Positions 1 to 7,129 of a DNA stretch of 11,544 nucleotides are shown piece by piece; the first letter of the stretch is position 1; every line of letters begins with the position of its first letter. The position numbers and the translations under genes were made by a program. Where the stretch lies: NCBI GenBank assembly GCA_903881265.1, contig CAIRSV010000339.1, positions 1 to 11,544 on the forward strand, written 5' to 3'. The notes beneath the pieces were generated by a model. The model did no database searches. It saw nothing but the letters and a program-made list of their open reading frames with translations, and had not been told where the DNA came from. The DNA comes from an uncultured Bacteroidota bacterium. Lineage in GTDB: Bacteria > Bacteroidota > Bacteroidia > Chitinophagales > Chitinophagaceae.

Positions 1-626
1 TCTTTAACGGCATTAAAACTCTCGCTCGCTTCCTTGTAGTTCTTTTTATAATACGCCAATAAGCCATGATAATAATTACCTGGTTTGAAATAGTCGCCCG
101 GAATATTTTTAGCCGACTGAAAGTAAGGTTCTACTTTATCAAGTTGTTGGGTGACAAGGTATGAATATCCTAATTCGAAATTTCGTTGAATGAGTTCCTG
201 ATTGGTCAATACATTAATCCCAACTGCTTCATAATATCGGATAGCGGCTTCAAATTGATTATGCTCAAAGGCATATTTGCCTAATTCAAACGAGCCTGAT
301 TGTTGCAGCACTGCGAAGGGTGTTTCTTGCACAAAATGCGAAAGCGCCTGCTCTGCATCAACCTTGTTTAGTTTAAGCGCACATGTATAATAATAAAAAA
401 GGGCTGTTTGATATTCGAACGCTTGTTTCGCCCTACTCTCCTGCCGGAAATCATGTAGGTAAGTATTCAGCAACAGATAAGCTTGCTGATAATAATGCAT
501 TTCTACAAAGTTCACTGCTTCCTTCAAGGTATGATTCGTGCTGGTGAAACGCAAGCTGCGTTGACCTACCACTGAAAAAAATTGGAAACATACCAATAGA
601 AGAACTAACGAAAGTTTCTTATTCAT
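1..626 (-). CDS. Exported tetratricopeptide-repeat protein, C-terminus cut by window edge
   Basis: The reading frame is open on the minus strand from an ATG at 626 to the window edge, about 208 codons with no stop, so the C-terminus is missing. The first 22 residues (MNKKLSLVLLLVCFQFFSVV then GQ) form a signal peptide: Lys-Lys, a hydrophobic core and a small residue before the likely cleavage site. From about residue 110 on there are repeated helix-pair units with TPR spacing of Ala, Gly and Tyr, for example around FELGKYAFEHNQFEAAIRYY and FELGYSYLVTQQLDKVEPYF, then a third unit ending YKKNYKEASESFNAV. TPR proteins are protein-binding scaffolds; the partner here is unknown. It starts 20 bp after the TonB-dependent receptor stop on the same strand, so the two are probably co-transcribed. 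A periplasmic or outer-membrane-associated location is inferred. Bacteroidota often carry long TPR proteins of this kind, so the full length may be much greater. Confidence 0.8.
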   Translation of the reverse strand, partial: MNKKLSLVLLLVCFQFFSVVGQRSLRFTSTNHTLKEAVNFVEMHYYQQAYLLLNTYLHDFRQESRAKQAFEYQTALFYYYTCALKLNKVDAEQALSHFVQETPFAVLQQSGSFELGKYAFEHNQFEAAIRYYEAVGINVLTNQELIQRNFELGYSYLVTQQLDKVEPYFQSAKNIPGDYFKPGNYYHGLLAYYKKNYKEASESFNAVK

Positions 627-646
627 GTGTATATGATTTATTTAAA

Positions 647-2929
647 CTAGAAAGCCCAGGAAAGCCCTAAGCTTGGAAATATCGGCAATTGATTTTCACG
701 TTTGTTGGTGATACGATCGATATAAAAAATATTTTCTCTGTTGTAGGCATTACTGATACTTCCGGATGCTTCGAGCGAGCTAGTCTTGCCTGTTTTGATT
801 TTTTTCTTGACAGAAAGATCTAATCGGTGATAGGCCGACAAGCGACCGCCGTTTATTTTATCGGCATACACAATTTCCATCGTGCCATTTTGTGTCAGAT
901 AATTAGTGCTGATACCGGTGGTTCCAAAATCCATTTTTTCGATGAAAGCCTGGGTTTGTGTAAACGGAAATGCAGATCCGTAATTGAAACGAGCAGAAAA
1001 TTCCCAATCCGATTTCTTGCCGGCGACATACGATGCCAATAGATTCAGGTTATGACGTCGGTCAAACGGTGTTGGGTAAGTCTGCTTGCCATCGTAACGA
1101 TCTACATAACCGTAGGAGTAAACAGCCCAGAAATATTTTCGTCCTTTGGAATATTTGCAGGTCACATCCAATCCGTATGCCTTGCCTGATTCAATAATAA
1201 AGTCTGGATCAGTGGACACTAACTTATATCGGTTGATGCTGATGATTTGACCAAAATATTTATACCATGGCTCTAACGAAAATTCAAATTCGTTCAGATC
1301 AGCTTCAATGCCACCAATCAGATGATATGACTTCTGTATATTACTTGATGCAATACTTCCGTCAGGCTTTGTAATTTCAAAATCAGGTGCTGTTAAAAAA
1401 CCAGTGAAGAAGTTGACGATATCGCGGTCAGATTTAGACGAGATGATATTTTGAGAATAGATACCCGTGGCTGCTTTCAGACGCAGCGACTTGCTGATAT
1501 TATATTTAACAGCAAGACGCGGCTCCAAACTAGCAACTGGCAAGGACGCATAATATTGTAAACGAACACCAGGCTCTACAATGAGCTTATCACCAAAATT
1601 CTTTTTTAGTTTTAGAAATCCACCAAGCTGTGTTGTGTAATCATTTTGCTCAAGTCGTATGCCCACATAATTGTAGTATTGATAAGCGGTTTTAAATCCA
1701 ACAAATTCAACACCATATTTCAACTCGCCATGATTAGGCAAGTAGGTGGTTACCGCGATATTTGCATCAAATCCATTGATGGCACTTTCGCGTGGTCGGT
1801 TGCTAGCCTCTGTTAAACTGATTTTATAATCGGAAAAATAGAATCCGCCGGAAATCAACGAAGGTGAACTTCCTGGTGTTACGACAAAATTGGTACCACC
1901 ACCGAAACTATTCCACTTTAAATCCGACACGCCTGGATAATTGACGCGGTCGTTGAAATTAAATCCAAAGATGCTGATCTTACTGCCATTGGTTGAATTG
2001 ACATTTATTTTTCCATACGCATCTGTGAAGGTGTATGGCAACTTGCTTTGATACGGCTCGCCGAATAGGCCATAAAAAGCACTTGAGGTAGATTTAAGGT
2101 AACTGTGTTTCAACGATGCAACATACGTAAGTGTTGTGGTGCTGTCGCCTTTCGATTTGACGAAAGGGCCTTCTAAAAATATTTTTGCTAATATTGGGTT
2201 GATAGCAATCTTGCCTGAGTTTCTATTCTTGTTTCCGTCTTTAGTGGTTACGCTCACAATGGCCGAGGTTCTGTCGCCATATTCTACACCAAATCCACCA
2301 CTCATTACATCGGCACTACGAATGGCGTCTGTTTCGAAGACTGAATACAAACCGATTGAATGAAAAGGATTGTAGATCGTCATACCATCAAGCATGATTT
2401 TATTTTGAATGGGCGAACCTCCTCGAATATAAAGCTGCCCTCCCTGATCGCCAGTTGAAATGACACCCGGCATCACCTGTAAAAATTGTGCAATATCTGG
2501 TTCTCCACCAATGGAAGGCATTAGCTTCATTTCCTTCGGCGTAATTCTAGTCATCCCAACTTTGGTGTCAAACATCTTCTCTTCGCGTTTGGCAGAAATA
2601 CTCACACCTTTTAATTCTTTTGATTTTTTGCCTAAGACAATTTTTATAGAGATCACCTCATCTTCGAGCACTTCTGCATTGATTTCAGTCAGGTCATAAC
2701 CAAGACTTGTGGCACTGATGACATATTTCCCGACAGGCAGTTTGGGTATATTGAAAAATCCGTTGACGTCGGTTTGCGATCCTTTTTTTATTGATTTAAT
2801 GGCCACTGTTACGCCCGGCAAGGCTTCGCCGTTTGATTTGTCATACACAAAGCCCTTGATTGTTCCCACCTGTGCAAAGGAGAACATCGATAAAATCACG
2901 AAAAGCGAGGTGCAAACAAGATGCTTCAT
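647..2929 (-). CDS. TonB-dependent outer-membrane receptor with carboxypeptidase-regulatory-like N-terminal domain
   Basis: This 760-residue protein should be an outer-membrane beta-barrel importing an unidentified ligand with energy from TonB-ExbBD. Residues 1-20 are a signal peptide ending SFAQ. Residues about 22-100 form a carboxypeptidase D regulatory-like beta-sandwich (TIKGFVYDKSNGEALPGVTV, later PVGKYVISATSLGY), typical of Bacteroidota receptors. The plug spans about 120-232 and includes LQVMPGVISTGDQGGQLYIR, GGSPIQNKIMLDGMTIYNPF and GGFGVEYGDRTSAIVSVTTK. The rest is barrel, ending in Phe (SLGLSWAF), the expected C-terminal aromatic for BAM recognition. It is shorter than SusC-type receptors (around 1000 residues), and no SusD-like gene is adjacent, so a SusCD glycan role is not supported. 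It resembles the non-SusC receptors with an 'LDG...YNPFHxxGLYSVF' plug that are widespread in the phylum. The TPR gene follows 20 bp downstream; hisS is divergent upstream. The substrate cannot be inferred. Confidence 0.93.
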   Translation of the reverse strand: MKHLVCTSLFVILSMFSFAQVGTIKGFVYDKSNGEALPGVTVAIKSIKKGSQTDVNGFFNIPKLPVGKYVISATSLGYDLTEINAEVLEDEVISIKIVLGKKSKELKGVSISAKREEKMFDTKVGMTRITPKEMKLMPSIGGEPDIAQFLQVMPGVISTGDQGGQLYIRGGSPIQNKIMLDGMTIYNPFHSIGLYSVFETDAIRSADVMSGGFGVEYGDRTSAIVSVTTKDGNKNRNSGKIAINPILAKIFLEGPFVKSKGDSTTTLTYVASLKHSYLKSTSSAFYGLFGEPYQSKLPYTFTDAYGKINVNSTNGSKISIFGFNFNDRVNYPGVSDLKWNSFGGGTNFVVTPGSSPSLISGGFYFSDYKISLTEASNRPRESAINGFDANIAVTTYLPNHGELKYGVEFVGFKTAYQYYNYVGIRLEQNDYTTQLGGFLKLKKNFGDKLIVEPGVRLQYYASLPVASLEPRLAVKYNISKSLRLKAATGIYSQNIISSKSDRDIVNFFTGFLTAPDFEITKPDGSIASSNIQKSYHLIGGIEADLNEFEFSLEPWYKYFGQIISINRYKLVSTDPDFIIESGKAYGLDVTCKYSKGRKYFWAVYSYGYVDRYDGKQTYPTPFDRRHNLNLLASYVAGKKSDWEFSARFNYGSAFPFTQTQAFIEKMDFGTTGISTNYLTQNGTMEIVYADKINGGRLSAYHRLDLSVKKKIKTGKTSSLEASGSISNAYNRENIFYIDRITNKRENQLPIFPSLGLSWAF

Positions 2930-3009
2930 ACAAAAAATTATAAGCGGTAAATATACATACTACTATGTAAACATCATTTGATTATTTTTGCCTTCAACAA
3001 ACGCACAAC
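2930..3009. promoter_or_regulatory. Divergent promoter region between the TonB receptor gene and hisS
   Basis: This 80-bp spacer must hold promoters for both flanking genes. On the plus strand, TATTTTTG at 2983-2990 fits the Bacteroidota -7 consensus TAnnTTTG and would give a leader of about 13 nt for hisS. On the minus strand, TATATTTA (complement of 2948-2955) is one base off consensus and sits 19 bp before the receptor ATG. I found no clear -33 TTTG at suitable spacing for either one, so both are motif matches only. No Shine-Dalgarno sequence is seen before either start, which is normal in this phylum. Confidence 0.4.
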
Positions 3010-4368
3010 ATGAAGCCATCATTGCCTCAGGGCACCAGAGATTTCGGACCGGAGACTGTCAGAAAACGACAATACATTTTGGATACTATTCGTTCCGTAT
3101 TTGAATTATATGGCTTTCAACCGATTGAAACTCCAGCCTTTGAAAATCTTGAAACCCTGATGGGTAAATATGGTGAAGAAGGCGATAAGCTCATCTTCAA
3201 AATATTGAATAACGGACTTGAACGAACGGAAAAACACGCCGCTGCGAATGAAGATTTTAAAAAGGTATTGGAAGGAAAAAATGTCACGGGCATTACCGAG
3301 CGCGCACTAAAATACGATCTTACTATTCCCTTTGCACGCTATGTGGCAATGAACCACGGCCAACTGACATTTCCATTTAAACGATATCAGATACAACCTG
3401 TTTGGCGTGCCGACCGACCGCAACGTGGCCGTTATCGAGAGTTTACACAATGCGACGCCGACGTGGTGGGTAGCCAATCGTTATTCAATGAAATTGAATT
3501 GATTCAAATTTATTTGGACGTTTTTAAGAAACTGACCATCGACGTACATGTCTGTATCAACAACCGGAAAATACTAGCCGGACTCGCCACCTTATGCGGA
3601 GGACCTGAAAAAATGACAACCATTACAATTGCTATTGATAAGCTTGATAAAATTGGGATTGATAAGGTGAACGACGAATTGCGACAACGCGGCAATGACG
3701 AAGACTCTATCACTATCATCAATCATTACCTCGATATCGCGCAACAAGATGTGCCGAATGAAGAAATACTGCATCAATTAAAAACAATGTTCAAGGATAC
3801 GGCAATAGGCTTGGAAGGCATTGCAGAACTCGAGTATCTGACTTCCAATGTTGCGGATGTGAAGGTGGATGTCACGCTTGCTCGTGGACTCAATTATTAT
3901 ACAGGTAGCATACTTGAGGTTAAACCACTTGGCATACAAATGGGCAGTATCGGCGGTGGCGGCCGTTACGACGATCTTACAGGACTCTTCGGTGTGCCAA
4001 ATATTCCAGGCGTGGGCATTTCATTTGGTGTAGATCGAATGTATGATGTGATGGATGAAATGAATAAGTTTCCAACTGAATTGACTCAATCGGTACAAAT
4101 TATGTTGGTGAATTTTGGTGAAGAATTTGAAAAAAGAAATATCGAGGTATTGAAAGCATTGCGTGCTGAACATATTTCGTGCGAGCTATTTCCTGATGCA
4201 ATTAAATTTGATAAACAACTCAAATATGCCAACAAACGTGCAATGCCATTCATTGCTATGATAGGCGAAGAGGAGTTGAAGGAAGCCTATATCAGTGTGA
4301 AAAATTTCAACAGCGGCGAACAGAAAAAAATGAATTTATCAGACATGATAGCCCTGTTAAAGGGTTGA
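3010..4368 (+). CDS. hisS: Histidyl-tRNA synthetase
   Basis: Class II cytosolic aminoacyl-tRNA synthetase that charges tRNA-His with histidine using ATP. It is 452 residues, slightly longer than the E. coli enzyme (424). The N-terminus PSLPQGTRDFGPE is the typical HisRS start. Motif 2 lies at about 124-148 (RYQIQPVWRADRPQRGRYRE and FTQCDAD), carrying the ATP-contacting Arg. The histidine-binding signature is LARGLNYYTG at 290-299, followed by GSIGGGGRYDDLTGLFG at about 312-328 and motif 3 PGVGISFGVDRM at 333-344. The last 90 or so residues match the anticodon-binding domain (VQIMLVNFGEEFEKRNIEVL onward). The ATG at 3010 is chosen because the family's N-terminal motif begins right after it. 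All class II motifs are present and no truncation is seen. The gene appears to be transcribed alone, with the TonB receptor divergent and a 201-bp gap downstream. Confidence 0.98.
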   Translation: MKPSLPQGTRDFGPETVRKRQYILDTIRSVFELYGFQPIETPAFENLETLMGKYGEEGDKLIFKILNNGLERTEKHAAANEDFKKVLEGKNVTGITERALKYDLTIPFARYVAMNHGQLTFPFKRYQIQPVWRADRPQRGRYREFTQCDADVVGSQSLFNEIELIQIYLDVFKKLTIDVHVCINNRKILAGLATLCGGPEKMTTITIAIDKLDKIGIDKVNDELRQRGNDEDSITIINHYLDIAQQDVPNEEILHQLKTMFKDTAIGLEGIAELEYLTSNVADVKVDVTLARGLNYYTGSILEVKPLGIQMGSIGGGGRYDDLTGLFGVPNIPGVGISFGVDRMYDVMDEMNKFPTELTQSVQIMLVNFGEEFEKRNIEVLKALRAEHISCELFPDAIKFDKQLKYANKRAMPFIAMIGEEELKEAYISVKNFNSGEQKKMNLSDMIALLKG

Positions 4369-4569
4369 TTGCATTGACAATAAGTTGTTTCTGCCCATGT
4401 AAAAAACGATACTATGCGTAAAGAAGGCACTATGATGTTGGGTACTACATTCGAAAACACAAAGTTGTCATTAGTAACGTTGATTGTGAACACAAGTAAA
4501 AAACAGGATGAATCTACATTGGAATTTTAGCACGCCGATGCTACCTTGAAATAATAAAAAATCATTGCC
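4369..4569 (+). promoter_or_regulatory. hisS-plsC intergenic spacer with possible promoter and one tiny ORF
   Basis: This 201-bp gap has no recognisable gene and no convincing intrinsic terminator for hisS. A possible promoter for the acyltransferase is TTGG at 4519-4522, 19 bp, then TACCTTGA at 4542-4549. The spacing suits a Bacteroidota -33/-7 pair, but the second element is one T short of TAccTTTG. A 38-codon ORF runs from ATG 4414 to TAG 4530 (starts MRKEGTMMLGTTFEN). I recognise nothing in it and cannot say it is expressed. A short inverted repeat TTGTGaaCACAA occurs near 4485-4496. Confidence 0.3.
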
Positions 4570-5376
4570 TTGCTTAAGAATATACTTTATCTACCTTACT
4601 TCTTGTACGTCTGCGTATTGTTTGTTGCGTTGATATTACTTTCGTTTCCTGTGACTTTATTGCTGCTTCTTTTTCCTGAATCGGTCAAGGATAATGGTTT
4701 GTTTTGGTTAATGAAAGTGAGTAGTAATGCTTGGTTCATTCTCAGCGGCATGATACCAATACATTACAATCGACGCAAGATTAACTTTTCAAAGCCGTAT
4801 ATCATCACACCGAATCATCAATCGTATATCGATGCTGCGTTGATTTATACAAGTATCCCAACCGTTTTCAAAACATTGGGGAAAAAAGAAATTGAAAAGG
4901 TGCCGGTGTATGGTGTTATCTACAAGCATGTGGTGATTACAGTCGATCGAAGTTCGGTAACTGCAAGGGCCAATAGTTTCAGAAAAATGAAACAAGAACT
5001 TGATCGGGGAAATGCCATCGTTCTTTTTCCTGAAGGCACTTTTTCAGACACACCGATAGCGAACTTGTTGCCATTTCAAGAAGGTTGCTTCTCGCTTGCT
5101 ATTCAACAACAGACCGATATCTTGCCCGTGCTTTTTATTGACGCTGCGAAACGCTTGCATCCATCGCGACTGATGCGCTTTACACCTGGATGGAATCGAG
5201 CGATATTTCTTCCGCCGGTCACAACCGTAGGAGTAGAAAAAAAGAATCTTGACCAATTGAAGCAGTATGTAGAAGACTATATGCAAGCGTGTTGGCTGTT
5301 TGGTCAGACGAACAAGAAGAAACGTGTTTGGCAATTTGCGGAGGAATGGAAGAAAAATAATACCTTCATCGCATGA
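4570..5376 (+). CDS. PlsC-family 1-acyl-sn-glycerol-3-phosphate acyltransferase (lysophospholipid acyltransferase)
   Basis: A 268-residue membrane-bound acyltransferase. By family it should transfer a fatty acyl chain to the sn-2 position of lysophosphatidic acid or a related acceptor, making phosphatidic acid for phospholipid synthesis. The N-terminus (about 8-35) is a strongly hydrophobic segment. The catalytic HX4D motif is NHQSYID, His83 and Asp88. The acceptor-binding motif is LFPEGTFS at 152-159, and block IV is likely near DILPVLFIDA (183-192). The start is TTG at 4570: no in-frame ATG lies between it and the upstream in-frame stop at 4555, and translation from there gives a normal family N-terminus. 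The stop overlaps the next start by 4 bp (ATGA), so it is translationally coupled to the shortened priA. It could be another lysophospholipid acyltransferase, such as one acting on ornithine lipids; the exact acceptor is not determined by sequence. Confidence 0.9.
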   Translation: MLKNILYLPYFLYVCVLFVALILLSFPVTLLLLLFPESVKDNGLFWLMKVSSNAWFILSGMIPIHYNRRKINFSKPYIITPNHQSYIDAALIYTSIPTVFKTLGKKEIEKVPVYGVIYKHVVITVDRSSVTARANSFRKMKQELDRGNAIVLFPEGTFSDTPIANLLPFQEGCFSLAIQQQTDILPVLFIDAAKRLHPSRLMRFTPGWNRAIFLPPVTTVGVEKKNLDQLKQYVEDYMQACWLFGQTNKKKRVWQFAEEWKKNNTFIA

Positions 5377-5846
5377 TGTTTGCTGATATTATATTGCCCC
5401 TTGCACTTGAAAGGAATTATACGTTTGGAATTCCACTTGAACTTCAAGATAGCATAAAAGTTGGTTGCCGTGTAGAAGTTCAATTCGGCAAACGTAAAAT
5501 TTATAGTGGCATTGTAAAAAAAATTCATACCGACAAGCCCGAATTTTATCAGGTGAAACCAGTGCGAAGCTTGCTCGATAAGGAACCTATTGTCACTGAA
5601 ACGCAATTGAAATTTTGGGAATGGATGGCTTCGTATTATATGTGCACTGAAGGCGATGTGATGAATGCAGCCCTGCCTGCGCATTTGAAACTCGTAAGTG
5701 AAACCTTTGTTGTATTACATGAGGACGTGGAAATTGATATGCAGGCATTATCGGATGATGAATACTTGCTTATTGAAGCGCTTGATATGAAACGAAGCAG
5801 TAAAAAAGTGGATGAGGCTGCGCAGTCTAATGACGACATTGATTAA
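5373..5846 (+). pseudogene. priA: Truncated PriA: primosomal N' DNA-binding domain only, helicase missing
   Basis: The 157 residues match the N-terminus of PriA, the replication-restart helicase that reloads DnaB at stalled forks. FADIILPLALERNYTFGIP and VGCRVEVQFGKRKIYSGIV are typical of the 3'-DNA-binding domain (about 3-105), and FWEWMASYYMCTEGDVMNAA (81-100) is its conserved C-terminal part. Residues 106-140 (LKLVSETFVVL, LSDDEYLLIEALDM) enter the winged-helix domain, where the protein stops after an acidic tail (AAQSNDDID). Full PriA is about 730-830 residues. The Walker A, DEAH-box, zinc-binding cysteines and C-terminal domain are all absent, and none appears in any frame of the next 229 bp. 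The domain present is intact and in frame, so this is either a pseudogene left by a deletion or a stand-alone DNA-binding protein. The start ATG overlaps the acyltransferase stop. Identity of the domain is firm; functional status is not. Confidence 0.82.
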
Positions 5847-5990
5847 TACGCTTGTTCATTGTATGTATTGACATGCAAGCATCGGATGAAAAGTATGTTT
5901 GTAAACCGAATCAGATTGACTGATATGCCGTTTCCAAATTTCCTTTTTAACGTGAAAAATAACTCCTTCGTCCTATTTTTTAAAGTCATT

Positions 5991-6019
5991 GAGCACCTAA
6001 ATCGCAGCTCGTTTTTTTT
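5991..6019 (+). terminator. Weak possible intrinsic terminator after plsC-priA'
   Basis: GAGC at 5991-5994 can pair with GCTC at 6007-6010 across a 12-base loop, followed by G and eight T residues (6012-6019). The stem is only 4-5 bp, so this is marginal. It is suitably placed to separate the acyltransferase/priA fragment from the next gene. Confidence 0.25.
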
Positions 6020-6046
6020 AACCTAATGCAAGTTGGATTATTTGGC

Positions 6047-6054
6047 TAAATTTG
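6047..6054 (+). promoter_or_regulatory. Bacteroidota -7 element for the T9SS cargo gene
   Basis: TAAATTTG matches the TAnnTTTG consensus exactly and ends 21 bp before the ATG at 6076. No TTTG at the usual 19-21 bp upstream is visible, so this is a motif match at a sensible position, not a proven promoter. The leader is A/T-only just before the start, common for well-translated Bacteroidota genes. Confidence 0.5.
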
Positions 6055-6075
6055 TAATCTAAAATTTAATTTAAA

Positions 6076-6822
6076 ATGAAAACAAAAATTTTATCTCCAC
6101 TATTTTTATTTGCTTCGTTAGCCATGATTTACATAACAACATCGTCGAGCAGTACCGGTAACGTTACTAGCAACGGCACAAGCTGTAGCCCTTGTCATGG
6201 TAGTAAAAACACCGCCACAACAGTGAGCTTGACAGGTCTTCCTACAGCGTATGTGCCTGGTCAGTCGTACGCGCTTACGTTTACTGTATCGAATGCAACG
6301 AATGCCTATGCAGGATGTAATATTGATGCAACCGCCGGTACATTTACTGCGGGCACAGGCACTAAATTAAAAAGCTTGCAAATCGCACATGACGGAGTTC
6401 AAACAGCTGTTTCGGGTGTTACTACATTTACGTGCTCATGGACTGCCCCAGCAATGCCAGGTGCAGTAACCTTTAACGCAGCAGCAAATGCAGTTAATTT
6501 TAATGGTGGCGCTGATAGCGGTGATCAATGGAATACAACCTCTATCTCTATTGGCGCAGTGCCGGCTTCGATCAATGATGTTCAACCAATAGCTGCTATC
6601 TGTTATCCAAATCCTGCGAATGATGTTGTGATTGTAAAAGGTATTACAGCTGAAGCAAAAGCAATTGTGCTACACAACTTATATGGTCAAACGATTGCAT
6701 CGGCCTATACATTTGAGAATGACGTATGCAAGATCGATTGTAAAAACCTGACACCGGGATTCTACTTTTTGTCAGCGGTGGTAAACGGTCAAATGATTCG
6801 TGCGTCTTTCACTAAAAACTAA
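6076..6822 (+). CDS. Secreted Reelin-like (choice-of-anchor V) protein with CxxCH motif and T9SS type A sorting domain
   Basis: A 248-residue exported protein of unknown function. Residues 1 to about 22 form a signal peptide (MKTKILSPLFLFASLAMIYI). Soon after comes CSPCH at 37-41, a CxxCH motif that can attach haem c. Residues about 45-160 read as a beta-sandwich of the Reelin-like 'choice-of-anchor V' kind (VPGQSYALTFTVSNATNAYA, later SGDQWNTTSISIG); in that Bacteroidota family a similar Cys-x-x-Cys-His commonly precedes the domain. Residues about 175-248 are a T9SS type A sorting domain: YPNPANDVVIVKG, then VLHNLYGQTI, then LTPGFYFLSAVVNG and the basic end SFTKN. The expected route is Sec export, then T9SS release or anchoring at the cell surface. 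The gene has its own -7 element upstream and a strong terminator downstream, so it looks monocistronic. Whether haem is bound is not known. The domain assignment is from memory of the family pattern. Confidence 0.87.
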   Translation: MKTKILSPLFLFASLAMIYITTSSSSTGNVTSNGTSCSPCHGSKNTATTVSLTGLPTAYVPGQSYALTFTVSNATNAYAGCNIDATAGTFTAGTGTKLKSLQIAHDGVQTAVSGVTTFTCSWTAPAMPGAVTFNAAANAVNFNGGADSGDQWNTTSISIGAVPASINDVQPIAAICYPNPANDVVIVKGITAEAKAIVLHNLYGQTIASAYTFENDVCKIDCKNLTPGFYFLSAVVNGQMIRASFTKN

Positions 6823-6871
6823 TACAAGATGCTGCGGGTATTCGTAGCATTTAAACATCATCAAGAAGAAG

Positions 6872-6915
6872 AAACTTGTTTTGACAATCGCTATGGTTGT
6901 TAAAACAAGTTTTTT
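6872..6915 (+). terminator. Strong intrinsic terminator after the T9SS cargo gene
   Basis: The left arm AAACTTGTTTTGACAA (6872-6887) pairs with TTGTTAAAACAAGTTT (6897-6912) over 16 bp with a single G:U pair and a 9-base loop, followed at once by a run of T ending at 6915. It lies 50 bp after the cargo gene stop and insulates that gene from the complex I operon. The A-rich 5' side of the stem could also allow some activity in the reverse direction. Confidence 0.85.
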
Positions 6916-7086
6916 GGTTTATGAATGACGCTGCTGTTCTGATGATATACATTCGTATGTCAATGTAACTATATCTCAACTACACTACTATAATGCGTTG
7001 ACCAAAAAAAATAGTCGCGCCTAAATACATCGGCACAGCAAATCAAAATAAGCAAAATGAAATGATACATGCTGTCAATTTTACCT

Positions 7087-7094
7087 TACCTTGC
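7087..7094 (+). promoter_or_regulatory. Possible -7 element of the complex I operon
   Basis: TACCTTGC resembles TAnnTTTG with one T missing and lies 35 bp before the ATG at 7130, giving a leader of about 30 nt. No matching -33 element is seen. A nearly identical TACCTTG precedes the acyltransferase gene at 4542. The evidence is weak but helps decide the nuoA start. Confidence 0.3.
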
Positions 7095-7129
7095 AATGTC
7101 AAGAATGTATATTCAAGCCAATTATAGAT

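Larger units (their letters stand above)
5847..6075. other. Gap after priA fragment, no gene seen
   Basis: This 229-bp AT-rich stretch carries no recognisable coding sequence in any frame, and specifically no remnant of the PriA helicase. A weak stem-loop with an 8-bp stem (one G:U pair) and 4-base loop lies at 5859-5878, with no T-tract after it. A second, terminator-like element lies at 5991-6019 and the promoter of the next gene at 6047-6054. Confidence 0.6.
6823..7129. other. Gap between the T9SS cargo gene and nuoA
   Basis: This 307-bp region holds a small hairpin, ATGCTGCG paired with CGTAGCAT (6829-6850, one G:U), right after the stop codon, then the strong terminator at 6872-6915. 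The remainder (6916-7129) is AT-rich, carries the presumed complex I promoter near 7087, and has no recognisable gene. Confidence 0.6.

Noticed and set aside
3877..3906. HisRS signature has Asn (LARGLNYYTG) where E. coli has Asp
   Set aside because: I recall the RGLNYYTG form in other Bacteroidota HisRS, so I take it as a lineage variant and not a lost catalytic residue.
5304..5684. 126-codon minus-strand ORF across the plsC/priA junction
   Set aside because: It is antisense to two genes with strong family motifs and has no domain of its own.
5943..5959. Near-palindrome TTTTTAACGTGAAAAA in the gap after the priA fragment
   Set aside because: Short, AT-only arms with mismatches in an AT-rich spacer; likely chance.
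7091..7129. TTG start giving NuoA 13 extra residues
   Set aside because: The extra residues (MQCQECIFKPIID) are unlike NuoA N-termini, the start overlaps a presumed promoter element, and ATG 7130 gives the usual length.
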